Origin: an uncultured Lachnospiraceae bacterium
Lineage (GTDB): Bacteria > Bacillota > Clostridia > Lachnospirales > Lachnospiraceae
DNA: 64,000 nucleotides
Assembly (NCBI GenBank): GCA_905233695.1
Contig: CAJODN010000001.1
Location: 1-64,000, forward strand
Reading direction: 5' to 3'
The translations under genes and the position numbers were made by a program. Under the pieces are notes generated by a model. The model was not told the origin of the DNA, made no database searches, and saw nothing but the letters and a program-made list of their open reading frames with translations. This document shows positions 6,214-15,982 of the stretch, in pieces; the stretch's first letter is position 1, and every line of letters begins with the position of its first letter.

Positions 6214-7683
6214 CTAGTCCTCCATGTTAGATGCTTTCTCAATGGAAAGCATTACGGCTTTCGCCTTGTTAATGCACTCATTGTACTCACTTACCGGATC
6301 GGAATCCGCAACAATTCCCGCTCCCGAGCGTACGAATACCTTATCGTTCTTCTTGTATGCAATCCTAATGGCAATGGCCGTATCAAGATTACCCGCAAAA
6401 TCAATATAACCTATGGCACCGCCGTATATACCGCGCTTATTATTCTCTAATTCATTAATAATCTCACAGGCTCGAATCTTCGGTGCTCCCGATAATGTGC
6501 CTGCCGGAAGAATTGAGTCCATTACATCAACGGGACTCTTTTTATCTCTGAGCTTCCCCCTTACCGTTGAGCCTATATGCATCACGTGAGAGAACCTCTG
6601 GACCTCCATATATTTCTCTACCAAAACGGAACCGAACTCAGCTATCCTTCCGATGTCGTTCCTTCCAAGGTCAACAAGCATATTGTGTTCGCTAAGTTCC
6701 TTCTCATCTCCAAGAAGCTCTTCTTCCAATCTCTTATCCTCATTTTCATCCTCGCCCCTTGGTCTTGTCCCTGCCAGTGGAAATGTGTGGAGAACCCCAT
6801 CCTCTAACTTCACAAGAGTCTCGGGACTTGCACCCGCAACCTCCATATCATCTCCGCTGAAGTAGAACATATACGGAGACGGATTAAGTGTCCTTAAGAT
6901 TCTGTACGTATCGAAGAGACTTCCCTCGAAATCAGCTTCTAACCTATTGGATAATACAACCTGGAATATATCTCCTTCGTATATATAGTCCTTAGCCCTG
7001 TTAACCTTGTCACAGAATTCGTCTTCGCTAAAGAGCTCTCTGTATTCAGACAGAAGCTTACCCTTGGGAATATCCGCCTTATCCCCGGTTCTTATAAGAT
7101 TAATAATCTCATCGATGTCAGACAACGCTTTTTCGTAGCTTTTTTCAAAGTCATCAGTCGATGCGTTGGCAATAATTACTATCTTCTGCTTCAGATTGTC
7201 AAAGGCAATCACCTTGTCGAATAACATCAAGTCGAAATCCTTAAAGCCCTCTGTATCCTCAGCATCAAGATCAAGCTTTGGCTCTGCATACTTGATATAG
7301 TCAAAAGAGAAATATCCAACAAGTCCTCCTGTAAATGAAGGATAGCCTTCTAACTTAGGACTTTTATATTTATCCAATATATCATTAAGGTGCGCCTTAG
7401 GTTCTCTTGATGTCTCCTCTAAGACCAGCGACCCATCGGCATCATATATCTTAAGGTGATTGTTAAAGCATGTTATACATAGCTTGGGATTATATCCGAG
7501 GAACGTATATCTTCCCCAGTTTTCCTGTTCCATTACGCTCTCCAATATGAACACATGTGGACTTACGCCTCTTAGGATTCGAAGAAGCTCAATCGGTGTT
7601 GTGATGTCAGACAGAATCTCCTTCTTAACGGGAATGTAGTTGTAATCACTTGTATATTCTTTCAGTGTATCATAATCATTCAT
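6214..7683 (-). CDS. trpE: Anthranilate synthase component I
   Basis: Converts chorismate and ammonia to anthranilate, the first committed step of tryptophan synthesis. The N-terminal domain carries the feedback motif as FILESV (about 45-50), the LLES-type element that binds tryptophan. The C-terminal chorismate-binding domain has SPYMFYF, PLAGTRPRG, ELSEHNMLVDLGRND, LPAGTLSGAPK and VRSGAGIVADSDP, all in order. Length 489 aa. ATG at 7683 with AGAGGT was chosen over the in-frame GTG at 7698. It sits between trpD and trpG. Confidence 0.95.
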   Translation of the reverse strand: MNDYDTLKEYTSDYNYIPVKKEILSDITTPIELLRILRGVSPHVFILESVMEQENWGRYTFLGYNPKLCITCFNNHLKIYDADGSLVLEETSREPKAHLNDILDKYKSPKLEGYPSFTGGLVGYFSFDYIKYAEPKLDLDAEDTEGFKDFDLMLFDKVIAFDNLKQKIVIIANASTDDFEKSYEKALSDIDEIINLIRTGDKADIPKGKLLSEYRELFSEDEFCDKVNRAKDYIYEGDIFQVVLSNRLEADFEGSLFDTYRILRTLNPSPYMFYFSGDDMEVAGASPETLVKLEDGVLHTFPLAGTRPRGEDENEDKRLEEELLGDEKELSEHNMLVDLGRNDIGRIAEFGSVLVEKYMEVQRFSHVMHIGSTVRGKLRDKKSPVDVMDSILPAGTLSGAPKIRACEIINELENNKRGIYGGAIGYIDFAGNLDTAIAIRIAYKKNDKVFVRSGAGIVADSDPVSEYNECINKAKAVMLSIEKASNMED

Positions 7684-7712
7684 AGTGCTACCTCTCACTT
7701 TGTCGCACCAAC

Positions 7713-8735
7713 CTAGGAATTGGATGCTTTAACGTATCTCTCTAATGCCTCGTATGCTTTGCCGGAATCCAATATCTCCTCCGCCAGCAATACGCCTCTT
7801 GCAATTGAATCTGCCTTTTCACCGATGTATAACGCTGCGCCGGCATTCATAAGAACGGTACTTCTCTTGCCACCCTTGATCTCGCCCTTAAGAATACCCC
7901 GTGTTATATCAGCATTTTCCTCGGGCGTGCCTCCTACTAACTCTTCCTTATCACATCTGTCGAAGCCGAATACCTCCGGTGAAATGTCATATGACTTATA
8001 GTATCCATTGTTAACCTCACATACAAATGTGGGACCTACGGCAGATATCTCATCAAGCCTATCACGACCATATACAACCATACCACGTTTAACTCCCATA
8101 TCTGACAGAACTCTTGCAAGGGGCTCAACCAGACATTCATCATATACTCCCAGAAGCTGTCTTGTAGGACATCCCGGATTGGTTAGGGGACCTAAGATAT
8201 TGAATACTGTACGAATACCGAGTTCCTTTCTTACAGCGCCCACATACTTCATTGATGTATGATATTTCTGAGCAAAGAAGAAGCAGAAGTTAGTATCCGT
8301 AAGAAGCTTCTTACACTCCTTAGGATCCTTATCAATATTAGCTCCGAGAGCTTCAAGACAATCCGCCGTACCGCTTAAGGATGATGCTGCACGATTACCG
8401 TGCTTTGCTACCTTAATTCCTGCTGCTGCCGCAACAAACGCCGTTGTTGTTGAGATATTGAAGCTTCCCGCTTTATCTCCTCCTGTTCCTACTATTTCCA
8501 TTGCATCTATATTACCCAGATCGCATTTTGTTGCATGCTCTCTCATTGCCTTAGCACAACCAAGTATCTCAGCTTCTGTCTCTTTCTTTGTGCTCTTGGT
8601 TGATAGTGCGGCTAGGAATGCCGCATTCTGTGTCTGGGATGTCTCACCCGACATTATCTCATTCATTACCGTGTATGCCTCATCATAAGTAAGGTCTTCC
8701 TTCATTACAATCTTCTCAATAGCTTCTTTAATCAT
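7713..8735 (-). CDS. trpD: Anthranilate phosphoribosyltransferase
   Basis: Transfers phosphoribose from PRPP to anthranilate. The PRPP-binding loop [15 protein letters not shown] is at about 82-96, followed by KHGNRAASS, and the metal-binding DRLDEIS appears near 225. Length 340 aa, as expected for a stand-alone TrpD (not fused to TrpG). The ribosome site AAAGGAG precedes ATG at 8735. In this operon it follows trpA and precedes trpE rather than following trpG. Confidence 0.95.
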   Translation of the reverse strand: MIKEAIEKIVMKEDLTYDEAYTVMNEIMSGETSQTQNAAFLAALSTKSTKKETEAEILGCAKAMREHATKCDLGNIDAMEIVGTGGDKAGSFNISTTTAFVAAAAGIKVAKHGNRAASSLSGTADCLEALGANIDKDPKECKKLLTDTNFCFFFAQKYHTSMKYVGAVRKELGIRTVFNILGPLTNPGCPTRQLLGVYDECLVEPLARVLSDMGVKRGMVVYGRDRLDEISAVGPTFVCEVNNGYYKSYDISPEVFGFDRCDKEELVGGTPEENADITRGILKGEIKGGKRSTVLMNAGAALYIGEKADSIARGVLLAEEILDSGKAYEALERYVKASNS

Positions 8736-8769
8736 TTTGTTGCTCCTTTCATATGCGTATTACATCTTT

Positions 8770-9564
8770 TTACATATTGTTCAGATCATTCTTGAACTTA
8801 GATACATACTCTCTTGCGATATCAGGATTATAATCTCCTTCTCTCATAAGATTAATAAAGTGTGATCCTACAATCGCTCCGTCAATTGTATCTATCATAG
8901 GCGATACGTCCTTTGCTTCTCTTATTCCGAATCCCATCATTACGGGAATCTTCGATTGCTTCTTAACGCTCTGAAGATATTCTTTTACCTTACTGTGAAA
9001 TGCTTTATTCCCTCCGGTAACGCCCATGGATGATACGCAATATACAAAGCCTCTCGCATTACTTAGAATTGTAGGTATTCTCTTATCACTTATAGGTGAT
9101 ACAAGCTGTATAAGAATTGTTGTATCGAATTTTTCCAGAGCTTCTCTTAATTCCTCCTGTTCTTCTAACGGAAGATCCGGAACAATGAGACCATCTACGC
9201 CACACTCATCACATTTCTCTGCGAAGGCCTCCACTCCGAAGTTAACTATGGTGTTATAATACATCATGAAAAGTATTGGCTGCTCGCTACCTCCATCTCT
9301 TATATCCTTCATAAGTTCAAATGTCTTCCTAAGGCTTGAGCCCTCCTTAATTGCCTCGTAACTCGCTTGTTGTATCACGCTTCCGTCAGCAATGGGATCG
9401 GAAAACGGTATCCCGAGTTCAATTACATCCGTATATCCTGTCTGGGCTTCTATTATTTTTCTTGTGGCCTCCATTCCGCCAAGCCCCACAGTATAATATG
9501 TTATAAAAGCTTTCTCGCCTTTTTCACTTAATTTCGTCAAATGTTCTTCAATTCTGTTACCCAT
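8770..9564 (-). CDS. trpA: Tryptophan synthase alpha subunit
   Basis: Cleaves indole-3-glycerol phosphate to indole, which is channelled to TrpB. The catalytic residues fall at the textbook numbers: Glu49 in VIELGIPFSDP and Asp60 in DPIADGS. Length 264 aa. The start at 9564 is preceded by a GGGGG-type ribosome site and is 13 bp after the trpB stop. Phosphate-binding glycines are seen in MGFGIREAKD and GAIVGSHF. Confidence 0.95.
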   Translation of the reverse strand: MGNRIEEHLTKLSEKGEKAFITYYTVGLGGMEATRKIIEAQTGYTDVIELGIPFSDPIADGSVIQQASYEAIKEGSSLRKTFELMKDIRDGGSEQPILFMMYYNTIVNFGVEAFAEKCDECGVDGLIVPDLPLEEQEELREALEKFDTTILIQLVSPISDKRIPTILSNARGFVYCVSSMGVTGGNKAFHSKVKEYLQSVKKQSKIPVMMGFGIREAKDVSPMIDTIDGAIVGSHFINLMREGDYNPDIAREYVSKFKNDLNNM

Positions 9565-9577
9565 ATTAATCACCCCC

Positions 9578-10765
9578 TTAGTTAAGATAGCCTTTGCCGG
9601 CAATATAATCAGATATGGTATTAACGTCCTTATCTCCTCTGCCCGAAAGACATATAATCATGGACTGATTCTCATTCATATTCTTCGCATACTTAATAGC
9701 GTAGGCAACTGCGTGCGCACTCTCAATCGCAGGTATTATGCCTTCTTCCTTGGTAAGCTCCATAAGAGCATCCATAGCCTCCGCATCCGTAATAGGTTCG
9801 TATGTGGCTCTACCTGAGTCCCTTAAGTATGCATGCTCCGGTCCGACTCCAGGATAATCAAGCCCCGCTGATATTGAATGGGCAAGCTTAACATTACCGT
9901 CCTCATCACTTAACAGGTATGACTTGGTTCCATGAAGTACGCCCACATGGCCTCTTGCCATTGATGCCGCGTGTTCATCAGTATCAATTCCTTTACCTGC
10001 TGCCTCAACTCCGATTAACTTAACACTCTCTTCATCAATAAAGTCAGCGAACATCCCGATGGAATTCGAACCGCCTCCAACACATGCCATCACAACATCA
10101 GGTAATCTTCCTTCCTTCTCAAAATGTTGCTTTTTCGCTTCAATAGAGATACAAGATTGGAACTTCTTAACCATCTTAGGATAGGGATAAGGTCCGATTG
10201 CGGAACCTATTATGTAAAATGTGTCTTCTGCCGTCTTAGCCCATGTCCTGATAGCTTCATTAGTTGCATCCTTAAGGGTATTAGAGCCGGATTCAACGGA
10301 CACAACCTTTGCCCCAAGCATCTCCATTCTCATAACATTGAGAGATTGTCTCTTAACATCTTCACTTCCCATGAATACCGTGCACTCCATATTGAATAAT
10401 GCACACCCTGTTGCTGTTGCAACCCCGTGCTGTCCGGCACCTGTTTCCGCAATAATCTTGGTCTTACCCATTCTCTTGGCAAGTAGGATTTGACCTAATA
10501 CATTATTAATCTTATGAGCACCTGTATGATTCAAGTCTTCTCTCTTAAGATATATCTTGGTACCGTATTTCTTAGATAAATTCTCTGCAAGATAGAGCGG
10601 AGTCTCTCTTCCCACATATTCTTTCAGATAATAATTATATTCATTAATAAATTCTTCATCCCTTATTGCCTTCTCGAATTCTCTGTCAATTTCGTCCAGT
10701 ACATTCATAAGTGTCTCTGCCACATACTGTCCGCCGAACTTTCCGTAATATGCTTTCTCGTTCAT
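9578..10765 (-). CDS. trpB: Tryptophan synthase beta subunit
   Basis: PLP enzyme joining indole and serine into tryptophan, in an alpha2-beta2 complex with TrpA. The PLP lysine is Lys85 in [10 protein letters not shown]; the phosphate-binding loop is [11 protein letters not shown]; the N-terminal [13 protein letters not shown] is typical of TrpB1. Length 395 aa. ATG at 10765 with a GGAAAGGAAG ribosome site is preferred over the upstream in-frame start at 10792, which would run back into trpF. Confidence 0.95.
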   Translation of the reverse strand: MNEKAYYGKFGGQYVAETLMNVLDEIDREFEKAIRDEEFINEYNYYLKEYVGRETPLYLAENLSKKYGTKIYLKREDLNHTGAHKINNVLGQILLAKRMGKTKIIAETGAGQHGVATATGCALFNMECTVFMGSEDVKRQSLNVMRMEMLGAKVVSVESGSNTLKDATNEAIRTWAKTAEDTFYIIGSAIGPYPYPKMVKKFQSCISIEAKKQHFEKEGRLPDVVMACVGGGSNSIGMFADFIDEESVKLIGVEAAGKGIDTDEHAASMARGHVGVLHGTKSYLLSDEDGNVKLAHSISAGLDYPGVGPEHAYLRDSGRATYEPITDAEAMDALMELTKEEGIIPAIESAHAVAYAIKYAKNMNENQSMIICLSGRGDKDVNTISDYIAGKGYLN

Positions 10766-10788
10766 AATGCTTCCTTTCCTGTGATATG

Positions 10789-11427
10789 TCACATTCTTGC
10801 TGCTTCAACAAATTGCTCTATCAACCTTTTATCTTTTCCTGTCTTGTCCTTACTAATCTCAACTCCGGAGCTTACATCTATGATATCAGGCTTTAATATC
10901 GAAGTGGCCTCTCCCACATTGTCTTTATTAAGACCTCCCGCAAGGATAAATGTTTTATCCTTGATAATCTCGGTCGATAATTTGTCCTTGTTTTTCTGCC
11001 AGTCAAATGCTTCTCCCGAGCCAAAATTCTTAGAATCAATTACGACTCCTTTTATCCTGTCTAATTGCTTATCACTTAAAGATTCTACGTAAGCTATCTT
11101 CTCTCTGAATTCATCCTCTGAAAGATTAATGGCACACCAGACATCCTTTCTTGCCATATCAAGAATCCCGGGGTCCAGCTTTCCGTGAATCTGAATTATG
11201 TCGAAACTCTCATTCTCTTTTTCTATGAATTCTTCTAGTGTAGGCGATACCATAACAGCGACCTTTTTCATATCCGGTTCCAATCTTTCGAATATTAATC
11301 TCGCTTGTTCAAGACTAACATTCCTCTTGCTTTTTTCATAAAACACAAATCCGGCGTAATCTACTTTATTATCATTAAGGTAATCTGCTTCCGCCACGCT
11401 TGTGATTCCGCATATCTTAATCTTCAT
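10789..11427 (-). CDS. trpF: Phosphoribosylanthranilate isomerase
   Basis: Isomerises phosphoribosylanthranilate to CdRP. It is a TIM barrel of 212 aa with general base Cys6 in KIKICGIT and general acid Asp in [16 protein letters not shown]. The C-terminal phosphate site is [11 protein letters not shown] and IDVSSGVE. It is a separate gene, not fused to trpC. AAGGAG precedes the ATG. It lies 29 bp after trpC and 23 bp before trpB. Confidence 0.94.
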   Translation of the reverse strand: MKIKICGITSVAEADYLNDNKVDYAGFVFYEKSKRNVSLEQARLIFERLEPDMKKVAVMVSPTLEEFIEKENESFDIIQIHGKLDPGILDMARKDVWCAINLSEDEFREKIAYVESLSDKQLDRIKGVVIDSKNFGSGEAFDWQKNKDKLSTEIIKDKTFILAGGLNKDNVGEATSILKPDIIDVSSGVEISKDKTGKDKRLIEQFVEAARM

Positions 11428-11456
11428 ATCTTGCTCCTTATTCTTATGTCAAATGA

Positions 11457-12242
11457 TTAAAGCTCCTTCCATCTTCTTGCAAGCTCTCTCGGACTCTCCG
11501 ACTCCATAAAGGATTGACCTATTAAGAATGCATCAACACCTAATTCCTTAAGAAACTTCACATCATCATCAGTCTTAATACCCGATTCCGATACAACAAT
11601 TATTTCTTCCGGTATATACTTCTTAAGTCTCTTAGTCGTATCAAGACTGATTGTAAAATCATTAAGGTTACGATTGTTAATTCCAATAACCGGTGCTTCT
11701 ATCTCTAATGCTCTCTCTATCTCATCCTCATCATGACATTCAACCAATACATCCAATTCCAATTCTTGTGACAGCTGATAGAAGGACTTAAGCATATAAT
11801 CATCAAGTATTGTGCATATAAGAAGAACCGCATCAGCGCCTATAACCTTCGCTTCATAGAATTGATATTCATCTATCATAAAGTCTTTTCTGAGAATCGG
11901 AAGGGATGACTTTTCTCTTATTTTCTCTAAGTATTCTACGCTTCCCTTGAAGTGATCTTCTTCTGTAAGGCATGATATGGCATCAACCGAATCATTGTAT
12001 TCATCTATCCTTGTCAGTAAGTCTATTGATGAATTAATGTCTCCTGCAGAGGGCGATGCCTTCTTGAACTCACCTATGATACTAATCCCTTCCTTTGCCA
12101 AGTTATGATAGAACAATGTCGTATCTCTCGTCTTATCCTTAAGCACAGAGTAGGCTTTATCACTCATATACTCTGCCGGAACTCTATCCTTTTGTTCTCT
12201 AAGTCTATTTCTTTTATCCTCTACGATTTTATCCAGTATCAT
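11457..12242 (-). CDS. trpC: Indole-3-glycerol phosphate synthase
   Basis: Forms indole-3-glycerol phosphate from CdRP. TIM barrel, 261 aa. Catalytic Lys60 lies in GEFKKASPS, a second Lys in PILRKDFMIDEYQ, and the glutamates in VLVECHDEDE and VVSESGIKTDDD; INNRNLNDF is also diagnostic. AGGAGG stands before the ATG. It is the first gene of the operon, directly below the T-box terminator, so all seven genes are expected to respond to tRNA-Trp charging. Confidence 0.95.
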   Translation of the reverse strand: MILDKIVEDKRNRLREQKDRVPAEYMSDKAYSVLKDKTRDTTLFYHNLAKEGISIIGEFKKASPSAGDINSSIDLLTRIDEYNDSVDAISCLTEEDHFKGSVEYLEKIREKSSLPILRKDFMIDEYQFYEAKVIGADAVLLICTILDDYMLKSFYQLSQELELDVLVECHDEDEIERALEIEAPVIGINNRNLNDFTISLDTTKRLKKYIPEEIIVVSESGIKTDDDVKFLKELGVDAFLIGQSFMESESPRELARRWKEL

Positions 12243-12274
12243 TTCTTATGCCTCCTGTTACCAAAAATATCAAA

Positions 12275-12566
12275 TAAAAAATCCCAACAATCTTACGATT
12301 GCTGGGACAGGTAATCTTATTCCTGCGGTGCCACCCGGCTTGACGATAGTTTCTCTCTATCGACCACTTAACGCATACCATCATATGCTGACATTGTTAA
12401 CGAAGTGTCTGCTCCGTCTCGCCTACTCTATAAAGCATTTTCAGCTTGCCCTCGAAAGTCCATTCATCAAAATATGCTCTGCTGTAATCCCACCATCTAC
12501 AACTCTCTCTTAGAACAGGGAAGTTGACTACTTACTCTTTCTCATCGGTTTCTAACGTATTTAATT
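12275..12566 (-). ncRNA. T-box leader (tRNA-Trp sensing) of the trp operon
   Basis: Read on the minus strand, the leader has stem I with the AGAGAG and GATGGTGGGA elements, a specifier loop reading GAA-UGG-A (UGG at 12462-12460), and the T-box core GGGTGGCACCGC at about 12337-12326. It ends with the intrinsic terminator hairpin GTCCCAGCAATC / GATTGTTGGGAT and a U run at 12280-12275. Uncharged tRNA-Trp should stabilise the antiterminator and turn the operon on. The UGG codon fits the trp genes downstream. Confidence 0.93.
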
Positions 12567-12573
12567 GTTAAAT

Positions 12574-12602
12574 ATTAAATCATACTATTATTCATTTGTC
12601 AA
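12574..12602 (-). promoter_or_regulatory. trp operon promoter
   Basis: On the minus strand TTGACA (12602-12597), 17-bp spacer, TTTAAT (12579-12574), just upstream of the T-box leader. Confidence 0.75.
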
Positions 12603-12646
12603 CAGAAATTCTCGGAATCACATTTTGATGTAAAATTCCAGCCTTT

Positions 12647-13882
12647 CTATTGTTTTTCCTTTTTCAAATTCCTGGCAGCCTTTTTCTTTTCTGAATTGCT
12701 TACAACAATCGTACAAGAAGCATCACCTGTAATATTAACAACTGTTCTTCCCATATCGAACACTCTGTCCACTCCGGCTACGAGTGCTATACCGTCAAGC
12801 GGCAAGCCTACTGATGCAAGAACCATGGTGAGCATTACCATACTTGCGCCCGGCACACCGGCTGTTCCTATAGATGCAAGAATTGCCGTGAATACAATGG
12901 TAAGCATTGCGTTAAGATCCAGATCAATACCATAACACGTAGCAATAAATATAGCGCACACACCCTGATGAATCGCAGTTCCATCCATATTAATTGTAGC
13001 ACCCAGAGGAAGAACGAATGATGCCACATCTTTATCCGCACCCATCTTGATACAGCCCTCCATGTTAATAGGAAGTGTTCCTACGCTGGACGAACTGGAA
13101 AATGCGAATATCATTGCCGGTAGATTTTCTTTGAAAAATTTAATTGGGCTCATCCCTCCCAATGTCTTAACAGCAGTCGAGTACACTACCACCATATGTA
13201 CTATAAAGCATAAATAAGCGCACCCCAGTACGATTGCAAGGGATCCGATAATTGCCGGACCATTTACTGCAACAACAGGACATATCAGGCAGAACACACC
13301 GATTGGAGATAATCTAAGAATCATTTCCATGATTTTCATGAAAATTGCGTTAAGTGATTCTATTCCCTTTATCGCAGGTTGAGCCTTTTCACCCACAAGT
13401 ACTACAGCAAATCCCATGAGCACGGCCATAACAATAACTTGAAGCATATTAGCTTCAACAAGCGGTGTGAAAAAGTTGGATGGAAAAATACTGACAATTG
13501 TATCCATAATAGGAGTGCTTTCAGTTGCGGTATAACTCAGATCTGATGTCTCAAGCACAGGGAAAAATCCTTTGAACAGATTACCGCCGACAAGACCAAT
13601 TACAATGGCGATTGCAGTTGTGCAAAAATAATAGATAACGGCCTTAACTCCAATTGCCCCAACCTTCCTAACATCTCTCATCGAGATAATACCGGACATT
13701 ATTGAGAAAAGCACTATCGGAACAACAATAAACCTAAGTAAATTAAGGAAGATTGTACCAAAAGGCTTGATATACTCCTCCGCAATTTCCGTATGCCCCT
13801 GCAATAATGCACCCACTATTATTCCAAGTACAAGTGCTATAAATATCTGTATTGCAAGCGGTATCTTTAATATCTTCTTCAT
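12647..13882 (-). CDS. Dicarboxylate/amino acid:cation symporter (DAACS family)
   Basis: Sodium- or proton-coupled transporter of the GltP/DctA/SstT fold, 411 aa. About eight membrane helices and two re-entrant loops are seen. The serine-rich hairpin FAFSSSSSVGTLP and the ion site ATINMDGTA are diagnostic. The substrate (glutamate, aspartate, serine or other) cannot be settled. ATG at 13882 with GGGGGAG was chosen; the longer reading starts inside the upstream remnant. It overlaps the M20 remnant by 4 bp and follows the same direction as the trp operon but lies upstream of the trp promoter, so it is a separate unit. Confidence 0.88.
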   Translation of the reverse strand: MKKILKIPLAIQIFIALVLGIIVGALLQGHTEIAEEYIKPFGTIFLNLLRFIVVPIVLFSIMSGIISMRDVRKVGAIGVKAVIYYFCTTAIAIVIGLVGGNLFKGFFPVLETSDLSYTATESTPIMDTIVSIFPSNFFTPLVEANMLQVIVMAVLMGFAVVLVGEKAQPAIKGIESLNAIFMKIMEMILRLSPIGVFCLICPVVAVNGPAIIGSLAIVLGCAYLCFIVHMVVVYSTAVKTLGGMSPIKFFKENLPAMIFAFSSSSSVGTLPINMEGCIKMGADKDVASFVLPLGATINMDGTAIHQGVCAIFIATCYGIDLDLNAMLTIVFTAILASIGTAGVPGASMVMLTMVLASVGLPLDGIALVAGVDRVFDMGRTVVNITGDASCTIVVSNSEKKKAARNLKKEKQ

Positions 13883-14295
13883 AAGTTCTCCCCCATTGTT
13901 TTTATGTATTCTTTTATTATCTCTATCCACTCTATAAAATCGCTGACAGCAACATGTTCATTAGCTTGATGACACTGATCAATCTGCCACGGAGCTTGTA
14001 TACCAAAAGCAATTGTATTGGGGATATGTCTGGCGTATGTTCCGACTCCAACAGCTTTTGGCGCTAAATGAATATCCCTATACTCTTCTTTATATCCCAC
14101 AAATTTATCTATATGTCTCTCCCATATTGCCGATAATTTCTTAACTTCCGGGGAATCTTTATCTTTGATAAGCGGTGCTAGGTTAAGTGTTACCTCAGTA
14201 CTCAAGTCATACACAGATGCTTTTTCTTTTATACAATTTATAATAGAGTTACAATCCACCGAGGGCGGCGTTTTTATCCCCGCTTTGCCACCACG
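13879..14295 (-). pseudogene. C-terminal remnant of an M20-family dipeptidase
   Basis: The segment retains the end of a PepV/Sapep-type zinc dipeptidase. GKAG followed by an NSIINCI helix matches the lid domain start, and GVGTYARHIPNTIAFGIQAP and HQANEHVAV match the C-terminal catalytic strands with the metal His. Everything before the lid domain, including the HxD and DDKG metal motifs, is missing, and the frame is closed upstream by TGA near 14299. The 126-codon ORF inside it starts at a GTG without a good ribosome site. It is a non-functional relic. Confidence 0.75.
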
Positions 14296-14312
14296 GTCCG
14301 CTCACATGAATA

Positions 14313-14344
14313 ATATAATTGTGTTAAGCATCATGCTTTCTCCC
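14313..14344. repeat. 32-bp repeat, copy 2
   Basis: Matches 2233-2264 with one mismatch, same orientation. Here the repeat supplies the last codons (GRKHDA-stop) of the small membrane protein and the DNA after it. Confidence 0.75.
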
Positions 14345-14539
14345 TTTACTGTAGCCTATGATAAAACCAATGCCAATGCCAATTGCCACACCTATAATCA
14401 ATGCGACAGCCGTACAAATGGTAGTATACACTCCATATAATCCTGTTATTATTTTCATTGCTATCACAGCTACAACAATTACAATTATCAGAGCCAATAT
14501 TAAAATGATTGTTCTTTTAACATTTTTATTGCCTTTCAT
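14324..14539 (-). CDS. Small membrane protein, 71 aa
   Basis: Two hydrophobic helices: about residues 9-29 (IILILALIIVIVVAVIAMKI) and 38-62 (Gly/Ile-rich, IGVAIGIGIGFIIGY), with basic ends, so a hairpin in the cytoplasmic membrane is predicted. No family is recognised. GGAGG stands 7 nt before the ATG. The C-terminus falls in a repeat shared with the HAD gene start at 2251, so its present end may have been created by recombination. Confidence 0.6.
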   Translation of the reverse strand: MKGNKNVKRTIILILALIIVIVVAVIAMKIITGLYGVYTTICTAVALIIGVAIGIGIGFIIGYSKGRKHDA

Positions 14540-14582
14540 TACTCAGTCCTCCGTATTTCTTCCCAATTAGCGCAACGTATAT

Positions 14583-14691
14583 GATTCATGTTCGTCGGTT
14601 CAAAACCCGATTCCACGGTCTATCGAACAGAATAACATTTATATCATGTCCCATATCAAGCCACTCATTAAGCACATCAGACGCTCCCGGC
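14583..14691 (-). pseudogene. Possible fragment of a HAD-type nucleotidase
   Basis: A 35-codon open stretch reads VPGASDVLNEWLDMGHDINV then ILFDRPWNRVLN, closed by stops on both sides. It resembles the middle of a 5'(3')-nucleotidase-type HAD protein (PGA-x-x-x-L-x-x-W and DRPWN). There is no start or ribosome site. It may come from the same event that left the repeat at 14313. Confidence 0.3.
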
Positions 14692-14730
14692 ACTTACGTT
14701 GGTGTCACCGGCATATTGTTAAAGCACCTT

Positions 14731-15330
14731 TTATTCTTTCACTACATATGTCTTGCCTGAATAATCGGGATTATCAAGATACTCTCCGACAATCTTGATC
14801 CATCCCCATTCACCCTCATTCAACTGTTGTACCTCAAATCCACCCTTATTAACAGAGTCCTCCAGAGAAAAACCGTTAGGCGCAACGATAGCAGAGACTT
14901 GGTGTTCGTACTTATTATCGCCCTGTATTCTCGTTATAGTGTCACCAACCGAAAATGTTCCTTTACAGCATAGAACCGTAATCCATGTCTCTCCGATATC
15001 ACCATATTCATCAAGTTCACTAAGATAGCCGGCAGCCGTGCAGTTCGGGAACATAGCGACTGTATCACTAATGTCCTTTTTATCTCTCTCAATGTCCTGC
15101 CTTATATCAAGCACAGTAAGAATATCAAGTTCATCATCATATCCGTCAAATCCCTTGTAATAAGTAATCCTCATCTTGCGTTCGCAGTTTTGACATATCT
15201 TATCACCACTGATAAGCTGTTTCGGAAGTTCCGGAAGCTGTCCGAAGCACACTGCACATATTTTCTGAGTTGCAACGTTTTGTTCAGAAGCACCCGAATC
15301 CTTTTTCTTAAATGAATCAAATAATCCCAT
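14731..15330 (-). CDS. Hypothetical protein with N-terminal zinc ribbon
   Basis: 199 aa, soluble. The start MGLFDSFKKKDSG is a short basic lead. Residues about 24-50 carry CAVCFG and, about 19 residues later, CQNC, a four-cysteine zinc ribbon as in DUF4428-like proteins. The remainder is acidic and probably beta-rich (TWITVLCCKGTFSVGDTITR, later GWIKIVGEYL). Function is unknown. A good AGGAGG-like ribosome site precedes ATG. No operon partner is obvious: the flanks are a remnant on each side. Confidence 0.65.
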   Translation of the reverse strand: MGLFDSFKKKDSGASEQNVATQKICAVCFGQLPELPKQLISGDKICQNCERKMRITYYKGFDGYDDELDILTVLDIRQDIERDKKDISDTVAMFPNCTAAGYLSELDEYGDIGETWITVLCCKGTFSVGDTITRIQGDNKYEHQVSAIVAPNGFSLEDSVNKGGFEVQQLNEGEWGWIKIVGEYLDNPDYSGKTYVVKE

Positions 15331-15393
15331 AATGATTTTCCTCCTTTACTGTGATCTGCTATCATAGGTTATTCGTATGGTCTTACCCTTTTA

Positions 15394-15911
15394 TCATTCT
15401 GATTGCACGATTATCATATGTATAAATATTAATATCATAGGCAGAAGTACAAGTATCGTATTCCTAACCATCTTTCTTTTTAATCTGCGCCAGCCGGATC
15501 TATCCAGTTCGTTGGTCTTGGGTATCTTAAGAAGTGCCAATATTATGCACGACGACATATATATGAAATACGCATTTATCCCCGATTCATCTGATAGCCA
15601 GATGTGTTCGCCGCTTGGACTGTTGGGATTATAAAGTCTGTATTGCGGAGTGCCTTTCGTCGATGATGCCTTATATACGTAATGAGATTTGCTCCGTTTA
15701 AAGTCAATGTAGCAGGCGTTTCACCAACCGCAGGAGTAAAGCTCACCGTACCGTCTCCAAGCACGTCACCTTTATTAGCATCCGTAACCTGTATGCCTTT
15801 AACCCAGATAGCGTATTCGTTATCCGCCCGCACAGTCATACATACCCCCGGCGTAAGACCAAGAATCAGTGTGATACTTAGTAGAATCCCCAATAGCCTT
15901 TTCTTCTTCAT
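15394..15911 (-). pseudogene. Chimeric remnant of secreted and membrane proteins
   Basis: It starts with an intact signal peptide (MKKKRLLGILLSITLILGL) and a surface-protein N-terminus (VLGDGTVSFTPAVGETPATL) with a good start. After about residue 80 the frame is wrong. In another frame the DNA reads TKGTPQYRLYNPNSPSGEHI, like the YRLYNPNSGEH module of clostridial surface proteins. It then runs straight into a membrane-protein tail (MSSCIILALLKIP, later LVLLPMILIFIHMIIVQSE) ending at TGA 15394. Three unrelated pieces have been joined by deletions. The 111-codon ORF at 15576-15911 may still be translated and exported. Confidence 0.55.
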
Positions 15912-15982
15912 AAGCCGTCTTCTCCCTATTACTACCTACGGCTGTTAATATTACCGCACGAAACGATGATGATAATACTCCT

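Noticed and set aside
14590-14612. T-arm of a tRNA
   Set aside because: GGTTCAAAACC resembles a T-arm, but no acceptor, D or anticodon arms fit around it.
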